From NCBI RefSeq assembly GCF_963378105.1, contig NZ_OY726398.1, positions 372,001-436,000 of the forward strand: a DNA stretch of 64,000 bases. Reading direction: 5' to 3'. This DNA is from Mycolicibacter sp. MU0102 (GTDB lineage Bacteria; Actinomycetota; Actinomycetes; Mycobacteriales; Mycobacteriaceae). The notes under the pieces were generated by a model. That model was not told the DNA's origin. It searched no databases and saw only the letters and a program-made list of their open reading frames with translations. Positions 34,963 through 43,496 of this stretch are shown in pieces. The position numbers and the translations under genes are program-made. Position 1 is the first letter of the stretch, and each line of letters opens with the position of its first letter.

Positions 34963-37941
34963 TCAGCTTGCGCTGTCGGAACTCGCGCTGGGCGTCCCGG
35001 GCGCACCCGGGGTTCCGTCGGCGCTGCCGTTGCCGCCGGTTCCGCCGGCCTCGCCAGCCACGCCGTCCGCACCTCCATCGGCGCCGTTGCCCCCGACACC
35101 GCCGCGGCCGTTGCCGTTCGGCCCGATCTGGCCGCCGGTGCCACCGGCGCCGCCCGCGCCGCCGGCACCGCCGGGGCCGGTCTCGGTGGCGTCTCCGCCC
35201 TTGCCGCCGTTGCCGCCGGCACCGCCGTCGCCGCCGTTGGCCGCCGCAGTACCGGTGCCGCCGTCGCCGCCCCGGCCGCCGGCACCACCGGTACCGCCGG
35301 GGTAGGTGGTGGAGTCGGTCGTGTCGTCACCCCGCGTGGTGTGGCTGGTACCGCTGGCGCCGGCGTTGCCGCCGGTGCCGCCGTTGCCGCCCTTCCCGCC
35401 GTCCAGTCCGGTACCGCCGTTGCCGCCGGTGCCGCCCTGCACCGTGGTGCTTCCTCCGCCGGTGCCGCCGTTGCCGCCGGTGCTGCCTGCACCGATGCCG
35501 GCACCGCCGTTGCCGCCGGTACCGCCGGCAGCACCGCCGTTCAATGAAGCCGCGGAGCCGCCCTGGGCGCCGGCACCCCCGGTGCCTCCGGTCCCGCCGT
35601 CGACACCGGCACCGCCGGTGCCGCCCTGACCACCGGTGGACTGGAGACCCCCACCGCCGGTACCACCGTTGCCGCCGGTGCCGGCGTCTCCAGCACCGCC
35701 ACCGCCGCCACCGCCGCCGCCGCCCGCACCGGTTTCCGGCCGGACGCCGCCATTGACCATGTTGCCTATGGCGCCGAAGAGGCCGCCGAGCCCGATGGCA
35801 CCAGTACCACCGGCACCACCTTGACCGGCGACGCCGCCGCCGCTGGTGCCCCCGGCACCGCCCGTTCCGCCGGCGCCGCTGCCGCTGCCGAGAAGAGAAC
35901 CAGTTCCTCCGTTACCGCCGCTGCCGCCATACCCGGCGGATCCGCCGTTGCTGCCGTTTCCGCCGTTTCCGCCGTCGCCTCCGTTGCCGCCACCGCCAGA
36001 GAATGGATTGCTCGAGGCACCCTCGCCGCCCGTTCCGCCATTGCCGGCGAGGGCGTCAGTTCCGCTGGCGTCGCCGCCGTTGCCGCCGGTGCCACCATTA
36101 CCGGGCGTACCTGAGCCGCCCAGCATGCCGCCACCGCTGCCGCCGCCACCATTGCCGCCGTCACCGGCTAGGCCGCCGGCCCCGCTGGCGGTTCCGCCGG
36201 TTCCGCCGGCTCCGCCGTCCGCCCCGGTTCCGCCGAAAATCGACGTCGTCGAGCCGAAGAGTGGATTTCCGAGAGTTCCAGTCAGTACGGCGAGCCTGTC
36301 GATCTGAGCTTGGACTTCCTCGGGCGTTTTGCCGCTCAGCGCCGCGAGCTGGGTGAGGGTAGCTCCGAACTGCTCGGGCGAACCGAAGAGCCTGCCCAGG
36401 GAACCCGCATTGCCGCCGTCGCCGCCGCTACCCGCACTGCTGCCGGTGCCGGTGCTGGCGCCGCCCGTTCCACCGGCACCGCCCGCGCCCGCAGCGCCGC
36501 CGCTGATCATGCCGCCCAGGCCGCCGCTACCGCCGTTGCCGCCCGTACCGGCGACGCTGTCGACACCGGTGACAGCTCCGCCGGTCCCGCCGGTCCCGCC
36601 TGCCCCGCCCTGCCCGCCGAACAGGAATCCGCCGAGACCACCGGTACCGCCGTTACCGCCGGCGCCTGCGCTGCTGCCGTCGCCGTCCGCAGCTCCACCG
36701 GCGCCGCCGCTTCCGCCGGAACCGCCCGTGCTGCCGAAGATTGCCAGGGCGGTGCCGCCTTGACCGCCGATACCGCCCGCTCCTGCGGCGGCTTCATCGC
36801 CATCAACGGCGCCGCCTGCGCCGCCCTGGCCCCCGGCGCCGCCGGTGCCGCCGAACAGCGAGAAGGTGCCGCCGCCCATTCCGCCATTGCCGCCCGCGCC
36901 GGCCACCTCGGTGGCGTCGCCGCCGGTGCCACCGTCACCGGCCGCCCCGCCGACGACCCCGCCGGCTCGCGTCCACGACAGCCCGCCGTCGCCGCCGTTG
37001 CCGCCGGTGCCGCCGGTCAGTCCGCTACCACCGGCTCCGCCGGTGCCGCCGGACCCGCCGATTTTGAACAGCTGGGCCCCGAGAGCCGGTTTCTCGCCGT
37101 CGGCGGTCGGGCCGTTGGCGACTGTGGTGCCACCGTTGCCACCGTGGCCGCCGTTACCGCCGACGCCGTCCAGGACATCGCCGCCGGCCCCGCCGTTTCC
37201 GCCGACGCCGCCGAAGGAGAACCACTTTCCGGCCGCGCCGCCACCGTCGCCGCCATCGCCACCGTTACCGCCGAAAAGGCCCGCGCCACCTTCGCCGCCA
37301 GCACCGCCGATACCGATCAGCGTTCCGCTGGTGCCACCGTCACCACCGTCGGCTCCGGCGCCGCCGATTCCGCCGGCACCACCATTGCCGAACAACCCGG
37401 CCGCGCCGCCGGTGCCGCCGGCCAGGCCCGCGACATCGGAGTCATAGCCCGCGCCGCCGTCGCCGAACAGCCAGCCACCGCCGCCGCCGGTCGGGTCGTC
37501 CTCGGTGCCGGCCAGGCCGTTGCAGATCAGCCCGCACACGGAGTCGGAGGCGAACAGCGGATTGATCAGGTCGCCGAGCTGCTGCCCGAACGAGCTGGAC
37601 ATCCAGTCCTGCATGCCGGAGTGCAGATCCAGGTAGATGCCCTGCGCGAAGTCATCGAAACTGAACGCCGAGAAGCTGAAGTCGGCCGCGCCCACACCGT
37701 CGAACCAGGTCGACAGGTCCCCGAGACCCAGGGCATCGGGGTCGAAAACGGCGCTGCCGACATCGCTCGGGTCGAACCAGCTGGTCGGGTCCAACCAGAA
37801 GCTCGGGTCAAGCAGATCTTCCAGATCGGCACTGGCGGTCGGCGCGAAACCCAGCGGGCTCAGCCCCAATGCCAGCACGGCACCCGCTGCCAGGGTGCGG
37901 TGACGGCGCTGGGATACAACGGATTTGCGCTGGCGCGACAT
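34963..37941 (-). CDS. secreted PGRS-type Gly-rich protein without PE domain (2)
   Basis: A 992-residue exported protein. The signal peptide (with SQRRHR before the hydrophobic core) ends at ASA38, followed by DLEDLLDPSFWLDPTSWFDP. A unique acidic domain runs to about residue 145 and contains a Cys pair (CGLIC). PGRS repeats follow the transition GGGGGWLFGDGGAG. Around residues 535-590 the repeats are interrupted by a non-glycine segment (GSPEQFGATLTQLAALSGKT, then AQIDRLAVLTGTLG). The C-terminus is GAPGTPSASSDSAS. Start ATG has GAGAGG 7 bases upstream. Probable surface protein; no PE domain and no ESX motif seen. Confidence 0.88.
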   Translation of the reverse strand: MSRQRKSVVSQRRHRTLAAGAVLALGLSPLGFAPTASADLEDLLDPSFWLDPTSWFDPSDVGSAVFDPDALGLGDLSTWFDGVGAADFSFSAFSFDDFAQGIYLDLHSGMQDWMSSSFGQQLGDLINPLFASDSVCGLICNGLAGTEDDPTGGGGGWLFGDGGAGYDSDVAGLAGGTGGAAGLFGNGGAGGIGGAGADGGDGGTSGTLIGIGGAGGEGGAGLFGGNGGDGGDGGGAAGKWFSFGGVGGNGGAGGDVLDGVGGNGGHGGNGGTTVANGPTADGEKPALGAQLFKIGGSGGTGGAGGSGLTGGTGGNGGDGGLSWTRAGGVVGGAAGDGGTGGDATEVAGAGGNGGMGGGTFSLFGGTGGAGGQGGAGGAVDGDEAAAGAGGIGGQGGTALAIFGSTGGSGGSGGAGGAADGDGSSAGAGGNGGTGGLGGFLFGGQGGAGGTGGTGGAVTGVDSVAGTGGNGGSGGLGGMISGGAAGAGGAGGTGGASTGTGSSAGSGGDGGNAGSLGRLFGSPEQFGATLTQLAALSGKTPEEVQAQIDRLAVLTGTLGNPLFGSTTSIFGGTGADGGAGGTGGTASGAGGLAGDGGNGGGGSGGGMLGGSGTPGNGGTGGNGGDASGTDALAGNGGTGGEGASSNPFSGGGGNGGDGGNGGNGSNGGSAGYGGSGGNGGTGSLLGSGSGAGGTGGAGGTSGGGVAGQGGAGGTGAIGLGGLFGAIGNMVNGGVRPETGAGGGGGGGGGGAGDAGTGGNGGTGGGGLQSTGGQGGTGGAGVDGGTGGTGGAGAQGGSAASLNGGAAGGTGGNGGAGIGAGSTGGNGGTGGGSTTVQGGTGGNGGTGLDGGKGGNGGTGGNAGASGTSHTTRGDDTTDSTTYPGGTGGAGGRGGDGGTGTAAANGGDGGAGGNGGKGGDATETGPGGAGGAGGAGGTGGQIGPNGNGRGGVGGNGADGGADGVAGEAGGTGGNGSADGTPGAPGTPSASSDSAS

Positions 37942-38080
37942 AGGTACCTCTCGGTGCAGCGGTCGCGGCCATAACGCCGAACCAGATTCAGGGGTCTGCG
38001 ATCCGGAATTTACCGTAACTTAACAATGTCTGCAGTCCACTGGAAGTTCGCTGCCCACTGCCTGCGCAGATCCTGTGAGT

Positions 38081-39622
38081 TCACTGTCCGTCTGGTCGGG
38101 CGGACAGCACGTCGCGGAGCTGGTACTTCACCACTTTCCCGGACTGTGTGCGGGGCAAGGCGTCGACGAACTCCAGCCGGATCGGCAGTTTGAACGCCGC
38201 CAGCTTGTCCCTGGCGTGGGCACGCAGCTCATCGAGTTCTAACGTCGCGCCGGGCCGCAGCACCACCACGGCCGTCACCGCCTCGCCCCACTTCTCGTGC
38301 GGGGTGCCCAGCACCGCCACTTCGGCGACGGCCGGGTGTCCGTAGAGCACGTCTTCGACCTCGGCCGGATAGACGTTCTCGCCGCCGGAGATCACCATGT
38401 CCTTCACCCGGTCGAGCACCCACACGTAGCCCTCGTCGTCGGCCTGGCCGATGTCGCCGGTGTGAAACCACCCCTCGGCGTCGATCACCGTCGCGGTCGC
38501 CTCGGGATTGCGCCAGTAGCCGGCCATCACCTGCGGTCCTCGCACGCAGATCTCCCCACGCGTGCCCGCAGGCACCGGCTGGTTCTCGAGATCGACAAGC
38601 CGCACATCCGACAGCGGCAGTACCTGGTTGCCCGCGGCGCCGATCTTTACGCCGACCTCGTCGGTGCGCAGCACCAAGGCCAGCGGTGCGGTCTCAGTGA
38701 GCCCGTAGCCCTGCGCGAACGGGATGCCGCGCTCGGCGTAGCGGTGGATCAGGGGCTCGGGTACCGGTGCGCCACCGCAGACGAAGCTGCGCACGCTGGA
38801 CAGGTCGGTGTCGGCGAACTCCGGGCGCTGACTCATGAACAAGAACATCGCCGGCACCCCAAACATGGTGGTGATCCGTTCTTCGGCCAGCAGTCGCAGC
38901 GCTTCGGCTGGATCGAAGGCGGGCATCAGCACGATCCGGCCGCCCTTCTGCAGGGTCAGCAGCGTCGTGACGTTGAGCCCACCGATGTGAAACAGCGGCG
39001 CGCAGACCAGTGACACGTCGTTCTGGCTGGTGTCGAAAGTCAGCAGGGCATTGATGTTGTTCCAGAACAGGTTTGCGTGAGTGAGCATGGCCCCCTTGGG
39101 GTGCCCGGTGGTGCCGGAGGTGTACATGATCACGGCGATGTCATCGGGCTCGGCGAAGACAGGGTTGGTCAGTGGTGCTCGCGTGGCCAGCAGTTCCTCG
39201 AGCACCTCCCAGCCCGGGACTGGAGCCAGCGCGATCACCCGGCGCAGCCCGGCCTGCCCCCGCACCGGATCGATCACCGCCGCGCGCTCGGCGTCGGCGA
39301 TCAGGGTGTGTACCTGCGCATTGCCCAGGATGTAGCCGAGCTCGTCGGCCGTCAGTCGCCAGTTCAGCGGCACGAATGAGGCACCGATGCGCGCGGCGGC
39401 GAACAGGGTGACCAAAAAGTCCGGGTGGTTCAGGCCTGCGTAGCCGACTCGATCCCCGCGCTGCATACCCCCGGCGGCCAGTTCAGCTGCCAGCCTGTCG
39501 ATCCGATTCGCGAAATCTCGGTAGGTCCAAGTGATTTCGCCGTAGGTGATGGCGGGGAGGTTCGGCGTCGCTGCGGCCCGCCGGGAGATCCAGGAGCCGA
39601 GATCGATGGGGGGTGTGTCCAC
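38081..39622 (-). CDS. acyl-CoA synthetase (FadD-type, ANL family)
   Basis: Adenylate-forming enzyme of 513 residues that activates a carboxylic acid to its CoA thioester via an acyl-AMP. Signature motifs: MYTSGTTGHPKGAML (P-loop), GYGLTETAPLAL (A5), GEICVRGPQVMAGYW, WFHTGDIGQADDEGYVWVLD and the catalytic C-terminal Lys in PRTQSGKVVKYQL. Chain length preference cannot be told; similarity is to medium/long-chain ligases. Start ATG or GTG at 39622. It is monocistronic. Confidence 0.92.
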   Translation of the reverse strand: MDTPPIDLGSWISRRAAATPNLPAITYGEITWTYRDFANRIDRLAAELAAGGMQRGDRVGYAGLNHPDFLVTLFAAARIGASFVPLNWRLTADELGYILGNAQVHTLIADAERAAVIDPVRGQAGLRRVIALAPVPGWEVLEELLATRAPLTNPVFAEPDDIAVIMYTSGTTGHPKGAMLTHANLFWNNINALLTFDTSQNDVSLVCAPLFHIGGLNVTTLLTLQKGGRIVLMPAFDPAEALRLLAEERITTMFGVPAMFLFMSQRPEFADTDLSSVRSFVCGGAPVPEPLIHRYAERGIPFAQGYGLTETAPLALVLRTDEVGVKIGAAGNQVLPLSDVRLVDLENQPVPAGTRGEICVRGPQVMAGYWRNPEATATVIDAEGWFHTGDIGQADDEGYVWVLDRVKDMVISGGENVYPAEVEDVLYGHPAVAEVAVLGTPHEKWGEAVTAVVVLRPGATLELDELRAHARDKLAAFKLPIRLEFVDALPRTQSGKVVKYQLRDVLSARPDGQ

Positions 39623-40026
39623 GTCACGAACGCTAACCCGATGACTGTCGACGCAGGGGTGGTTCGACGCCTGGACGCTGTGAGCGCCGCCGACGAGTTT
39701 TATCGATCGCGCTGATTTTTTTATCCCGAAGGTGGCCGATCTTCAATAAAGGATAGGAACCGTGGGCGCTTTTATGTGGATAGCCGAATTATTCGCCGTG
39801 TGTTCGGTCCGAACCTTTGTGACACCGGTCTCAATTGCGGGCTCGACCAGGGGAAATGCTGTGTTTCCTGGGGCTGGTGACTGGAGCGGTGACGGAAAGT
39901 GAACGGTCTTTGAACATTGTTATTCACAGGGCTTTGGGGTCGCTTAATTGAGCCAGAAACAGCTACGTTCGTCTTCGCCCGAGCGGAGCATCGCCGGGCG
40001 AGGTTTATTGAGGAAGGTCTGGGCGG
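39623..40026. other. 404-base AT-richer intergenic region / long leader
   Basis: Between divergent genes. It includes an unusually AT-rich stretch (39695-39800, with a run of seven Ts at 39715-39721) and, close to the downstream start, a hairpin TCGCCCG / CGGGCGA (39975-40001) ahead of the GAGGAAGG ribosome site. No credible gene in either strand. Promoter elements could not be fixed. Confidence 0.5.
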
Positions 40027-40629
40027 ATGAGCGGTCCCCGAGGTGGCGCTGTAGGCCGAGGGCAGCGGGCGGCTGCCCGTGTGACGGCCACGATTGTGTC
40101 TGCCGGATTCTGCCTGCTGGTCGCACCGTCGGCGCATGCCGACTTCGAGGACTTACTCGACACCGTGATCGGCGCGGCGAGCGCCGGCCCCGACCCAGTC
40201 GATATTGCCGACCTTCCCGCGGGCTCACTGGATCTGGACGCCTCCGGAGTTCTGCAGGACCCGCTGGCGCAGCTCGATCAGGTACTGCACGGCGAGCCAG
40301 CACAACTCAGTCCGGAGCCGGCTACCGCGGGCACGCCTGCCGAGGCCAATCCGGGCGGTCCCTCCGACACCAACCCGGGCGCCCCCGGCGACACCACCCC
40401 GACGCCCGCGAACGGCGAGCATCAGACCGAAAACTCCCAGAACTCCAACAATCCCACCAGTTTCCCGAAGTTCAGCATGCCCAGTGGCGGCAACGGCGGC
40501 GGCGGTTCCGGCGGTGGTGGTAACGGCTCAGGTGCCCAGGGTGGCAATAACGCCAAGACCAAGTCGAACACCAGCGCCGCCAAGCCCGGCGCCGACCTAC
40601 CGAAAGCCGAGGGCGACGGCGTCAACTAG
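40027..40629 (+). CDS. small secreted Pro/Gly-rich protein with the ADxEDL module
   Basis: A 200-residue exported protein. The signal peptide ends at AHA38 and is followed by DFEDLLDTVIGAAS, the same start as the PGRS and PecA-like proteins of this window. A short acidic segment (to about 90) is followed by a Pro/Thr/Asn-rich stretch and a Gly-rich patch (SGGNGGGGSGGGGNGSGAQG), then a Lys-containing tail. No enzyme motif. It looks like a minimal member of the PE-less family. ATG 40027 has AGGAAGG upstream. Confidence 0.75.
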   Translation: MSGPRGGAVGRGQRAAARVTATIVSAGFCLLVAPSAHADFEDLLDTVIGAASAGPDPVDIADLPAGSLDLDASGVLQDPLAQLDQVLHGEPAQLSPEPATAGTPAEANPGGPSDTNPGAPGDTTPTPANGEHQTENSQNSNNPTSFPKFSMPSGGNGGGGSGGGGNGSGAQGGNNAKTKSNTSAAKPGADLPKAEGDGVN

Positions 40630-40673
40630 CGCCTGGACTGAAGCGCTGCGCCGATCGATGGCAGGCTGAACCG

Positions 40674-41789
40674 GTGCCCGGTTCGATCTGCGACATCCTG
40701 CCGTCCGCCGCCGCGCTCCTGGGAGTTCCGGGCGCCATCGACACGCTCGGTCTGCGCGAGCGCGTCGGTGACGTGCAGCGGGTGGCGGTGGTGCTGGTTG
40801 ATGGGCTGGGCTATCAGCTGTTGCCGCAACTGACGCAGGACGCACCCCTGCTGGCCTCGGTGCTGGCCGGCAGCACCGGTCAACTGAGCGAACTGTCTTG
40901 TACGTTCCCCTCCACCACGCCAACCAGCTTGGTCTCGTTGGGCACCGGCGTGCCGCCGGGCGTGCACGGCGTGCTGGGTTTCACCGTCAATGTCCCCGGA
41001 ACCGATCAGGTGCTCACGCACATCTTCTGGGGTGACCAGCCGCCACCGGAGGTCTGGCAGCCGGTGCCCACTTGGTTCGAGCGCCTGCACGCCGCCGGCG
41101 TCGCTGCCCGCGCCGTGCTGCCGGAGATGTTCGTCGGCAGCGGGTTGACCGAGTCCGCCTATCGAGGCGCGGAGTTTTGCCCGGTAGCCAAGGGAGAGCC
41201 ATACGCCCAGCGGGTCGTCGCGGAGCTGGCCTCCCCGGGCTTGGTCTACGGCTACACCGCGGCACTCGACCACGCCGCGCACGTGTCGGGGATCGGCTCG
41301 GCGCACTGGCACGCCGCCGCCGCCAAAGTCGATGCGCTGCTGCGTCATCTCCTGGAAGAACTGCCGGACGACACGGCGCTGCTGGTCACCGCGGACCACG
41401 GCGGGCTCAATGTGCCCGAGGAGTCCCGCATCGACCTCGACGCCGACCCGGCGCTGCGCGCCGGAATCCGGGTGGTTGCCGGCGAGCCGCGGGTGCGCTA
41501 CCTGCACACCGAACCCGGTGCCACGGCCGACGTGCTGGCGGCCTGGACGGAATTCCTGGCCGGGCGGGCCGTGGTGCAAAGCCGCGAGCAGGCCGTCGCC
41601 TCCGGCGTATTCGGACCCGTGCGGGACGGGCATCTGGCACGCATCGGCGACATCGTGGTGACCTGCACCGGGGACACCGCGATCCTGGCGACCGAACACG
41701 AACCGCCGCAGACGGCGCAACTGGTGGGCTTCCACGGCGGGCGCACCCCGGCCGAAATGGCGATCCCGCTGATCACCTTTTCTCGTTGA
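40674..41789 (+). CDS. alkaline-phosphatase-superfamily phosphodiesterase
   Basis: Nucleotide pyrophosphatase/phosphodiesterase-like enzyme of 371 residues. The metal site residues appear as VVLVDGLG (first Asp), TFPSTTPTSLVSLGTG (nucleophile Ser/Thr), AALDHAAHVSG and TADHGGLNVP (Asp/His ligands). No signal peptide is visible, so it is probably cytoplasmic. Start GTG 40674. Its stop codon lies within hairpin element C. Substrate unknown; the adjacent upstream gene is unrelated. Confidence 0.85.
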   Translation: MPGSICDILPSAAALLGVPGAIDTLGLRERVGDVQRVAVVLVDGLGYQLLPQLTQDAPLLASVLAGSTGQLSELSCTFPSTTPTSLVSLGTGVPPGVHGVLGFTVNVPGTDQVLTHIFWGDQPPPEVWQPVPTWFERLHAAGVAARAVLPEMFVGSGLTESAYRGAEFCPVAKGEPYAQRVVAELASPGLVYGYTAALDHAAHVSGIGSAHWHAAAAKVDALLRHLLEELPDDTALLVTADHGGLNVPEESRIDLDADPALRAGIRVVAGEPRVRYLHTEPGATADVLAAWTEFLAGRAVVQSREQAVASGVFGPVRDGHLARIGDIVVTCTGDTAILATEHEPPQTAQLVGFHGGRTPAEMAIPLITFSR

Positions 41790-41845
41790 CTCTGCGCTGA
41801 GGGCGTTGGCTACTCGCACTTTTGCACCCTGGACGCAGAGTCCAC
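41785..41845. repeat. convergent-gene hairpin element, copy C
   Basis: Sixty-one bases with arms GTTGACTCTGCG / CGCAGAGTCCAC (one mismatch) and interior CTACTCGCACTT. Its GTTGAC gives the stop of the phosphodiesterase gene. It matches copy A nearly base for base over the first 21 positions and copy B in reverse orientation. It sits between convergent genes. Confidence 0.75.
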
Positions 41846-41854
41846 GCAGACGGG

Positions 41855-43351
41855 TTACTCCTTGTCGCCGTACTCGTCGAACCAGTGGGCCAGCTTGCCG
41901 CGCCGGCTGACCGCCCGCAGTCGACGTTCGGCCGACAGTCGGGTCTTGCTGGTGGTGACGATCAGCAGCTCGTCGCCGACGGTGATCCGGGTGTCGGGCT
42001 GGGGCACGAAGGTGTCGCCCTTGCGGATGATCAACGTGATCACACTCGGGTCGGGCAGCCGCAGCTCGAGCACCGAGACGTTGTGCAGCTTCGACCCCGG
42101 CTGCACGGTCATCGTCAGCAGCTCGGCCTCCAAGACGTCCAGCGGCGCCGCCTCGACCTGGATCTCGCGCGTGGCGTCGCGCGGGATCAGCCGCAGCCAG
42201 TGCGCGAACAGCCCCAGGCTGGGGCCCTGCACCACGGTGTAGACCACCACCAGGATGAACACGATGTTGAGCAGGCGGTAGCTGTCCGGTACGCCCTCGA
42301 CGATCGGGAAGGTCGCGAGCACGATCGGAACCGCGCCACGCAGCCCCGCCCAGGACAGGAAGATCTGTTCCCGCCAGGGCACTTTGAACCAGATCAGCGA
42401 CGCCACCACCGACAGCGGCCGGCTCAACAGCAGCAGCACCGCCCCGATGATCAGCGCCGGGATCAGTTCTCCAGACAGCTGGCTCGGGCTCACCAACAGG
42501 CCCAGCAACACGAACAGCCCGATCTGCGCCAGCCAGCCCAGTCCCTCGGCGAACGAGCGGATGGCTGCGCGGTGCGGCAGGCCGGAGTTCGCCAGCACCA
42601 CACCCGACAGGTAGGCGGCGATGAATCCGCTGGAGTGCAACGACGCCGCCGCCGCGAACGCCACCATCGCCAGCCCGAACGTCGCCAAGGGATAGAGCCC
42701 GGACGCCGGCAAGGCCGCCCGGCGCAGCATCATCGCGCCGACTAGCCCGACGACCAGGCCGATCGCCGAGCCCGCTATCAACTCATAGAACACCCCGCCG
42801 ATGGCGTGGACCGGGTCGATCACCAGCGGCGTGGTGCTCAGCATCAGCACCACGATCGCCGCCGGCGCGTCGTTGAAACCGGACTCCGCCTCCAACAGAC
42901 CGGCCACCCGTCGCGGCAGCGGCAGCACCCGCAGGATGGAGAACACCGCCGCGGCGTCGGTCGGCGAGACGATCGCCCCCAGCAGGAACGCCAGTTGCCA
43001 ACTGATGCCCAGCAACAGATGCGCGGCCACCGCGATCACCGCCATGCTGACCACGACACCGACGGTGGCCAGCACCGCCGCCGGTGCCAGCAATCGGCGA
43101 ATGTTGGCGAAACGGGTGGTCAAACCACCTTCGACCAGGATCACCGCCAGCGCGGTGGTGCCCAGATCGCTGGCCAGTTGCACATCGGAGAAATCCAGGC
43201 CCAGCCCGTCGTTGCCGATCACCACCCCGACCAGCAGGAACAGCAACAGGCTGGGCAGCCCGACTCGATCCGCCGCGCGGGTGGCGATGATGCTGGCCAG
43301 CAGAACCAAGCCCCCGATCAACAGAGCCAGGTAGAGCTGTTCCAGGCTCAT
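41855..43351 (-). CDS. K+/H+ antiporter (CvrA/NhaP2 type, with TrkA-C domain)
   Basis: A 498-residue transporter. Residues 1-385 form about twelve membrane helices with the LGAIVSPTDAAAVFSIL and ESGFNDAPAAIVV segments that carry ion-binding acidic residues. A cytoplasmic RCK-C (TrkA-C) domain follows (VQPGSKLHNVSVLELRLPDP and FVPQPDTRITVGDELLIVTT). This domain order is typical of K+/H+ antiporters regulated by nucleotides. It is divergent from ceoC, an RCK protein, across a 145-base gap; the two may form a potassium homeostasis unit (inference). Confidence 0.92.
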   Translation of the reverse strand: MSLEQLYLALLIGGLVLLASIIATRAADRVGLPSLLLFLLVGVVIGNDGLGLDFSDVQLASDLGTTALAVILVEGGLTTRFANIRRLLAPAAVLATVGVVVSMAVIAVAAHLLLGISWQLAFLLGAIVSPTDAAAVFSILRVLPLPRRVAGLLEAESGFNDAPAAIVVLMLSTTPLVIDPVHAIGGVFYELIAGSAIGLVVGLVGAMMLRRAALPASGLYPLATFGLAMVAFAAAASLHSSGFIAAYLSGVVLANSGLPHRAAIRSFAEGLGWLAQIGLFVLLGLLVSPSQLSGELIPALIIGAVLLLLSRPLSVVASLIWFKVPWREQIFLSWAGLRGAVPIVLATFPIVEGVPDSYRLLNIVFILVVVYTVVQGPSLGLFAHWLRLIPRDATREIQVEAAPLDVLEAELLTMTVQPGSKLHNVSVLELRLPDPSVITLIIRKGDTFVPQPDTRITVGDELLIVTTSKTRLSAERRLRAVSRRGKLAHWFDEYGDKE

Positions 43352-43496
43352 CTGATCCCCGTTCGGGCTGTTGGTGGCGGTCGGACCCGCCCATGTGATT
43401 CGCTCAAAGTCGGCGGGTTCGTGTTATCTGTCAGTAAATCAGTAGCGCTGTCACGACCGTGTTACGCCCGGAGCGGCAGGGACGAGGGGAGCCATC

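Noticed and set aside
32700..37500. Possible CRISPR or satellite array because of dense short repeats
   Set aside because: Repeats are imperfect, coding in one frame, with no constant repeat-spacer structure; they are PGRS codons.
34716..37974. Arg- and Pro-rich open frames opposite the large PGRS gene
   Set aside because: They are low-complexity reverse translations of Gly-rich repeats; the minus-strand frame alone has a signal peptide and PGRS pattern.
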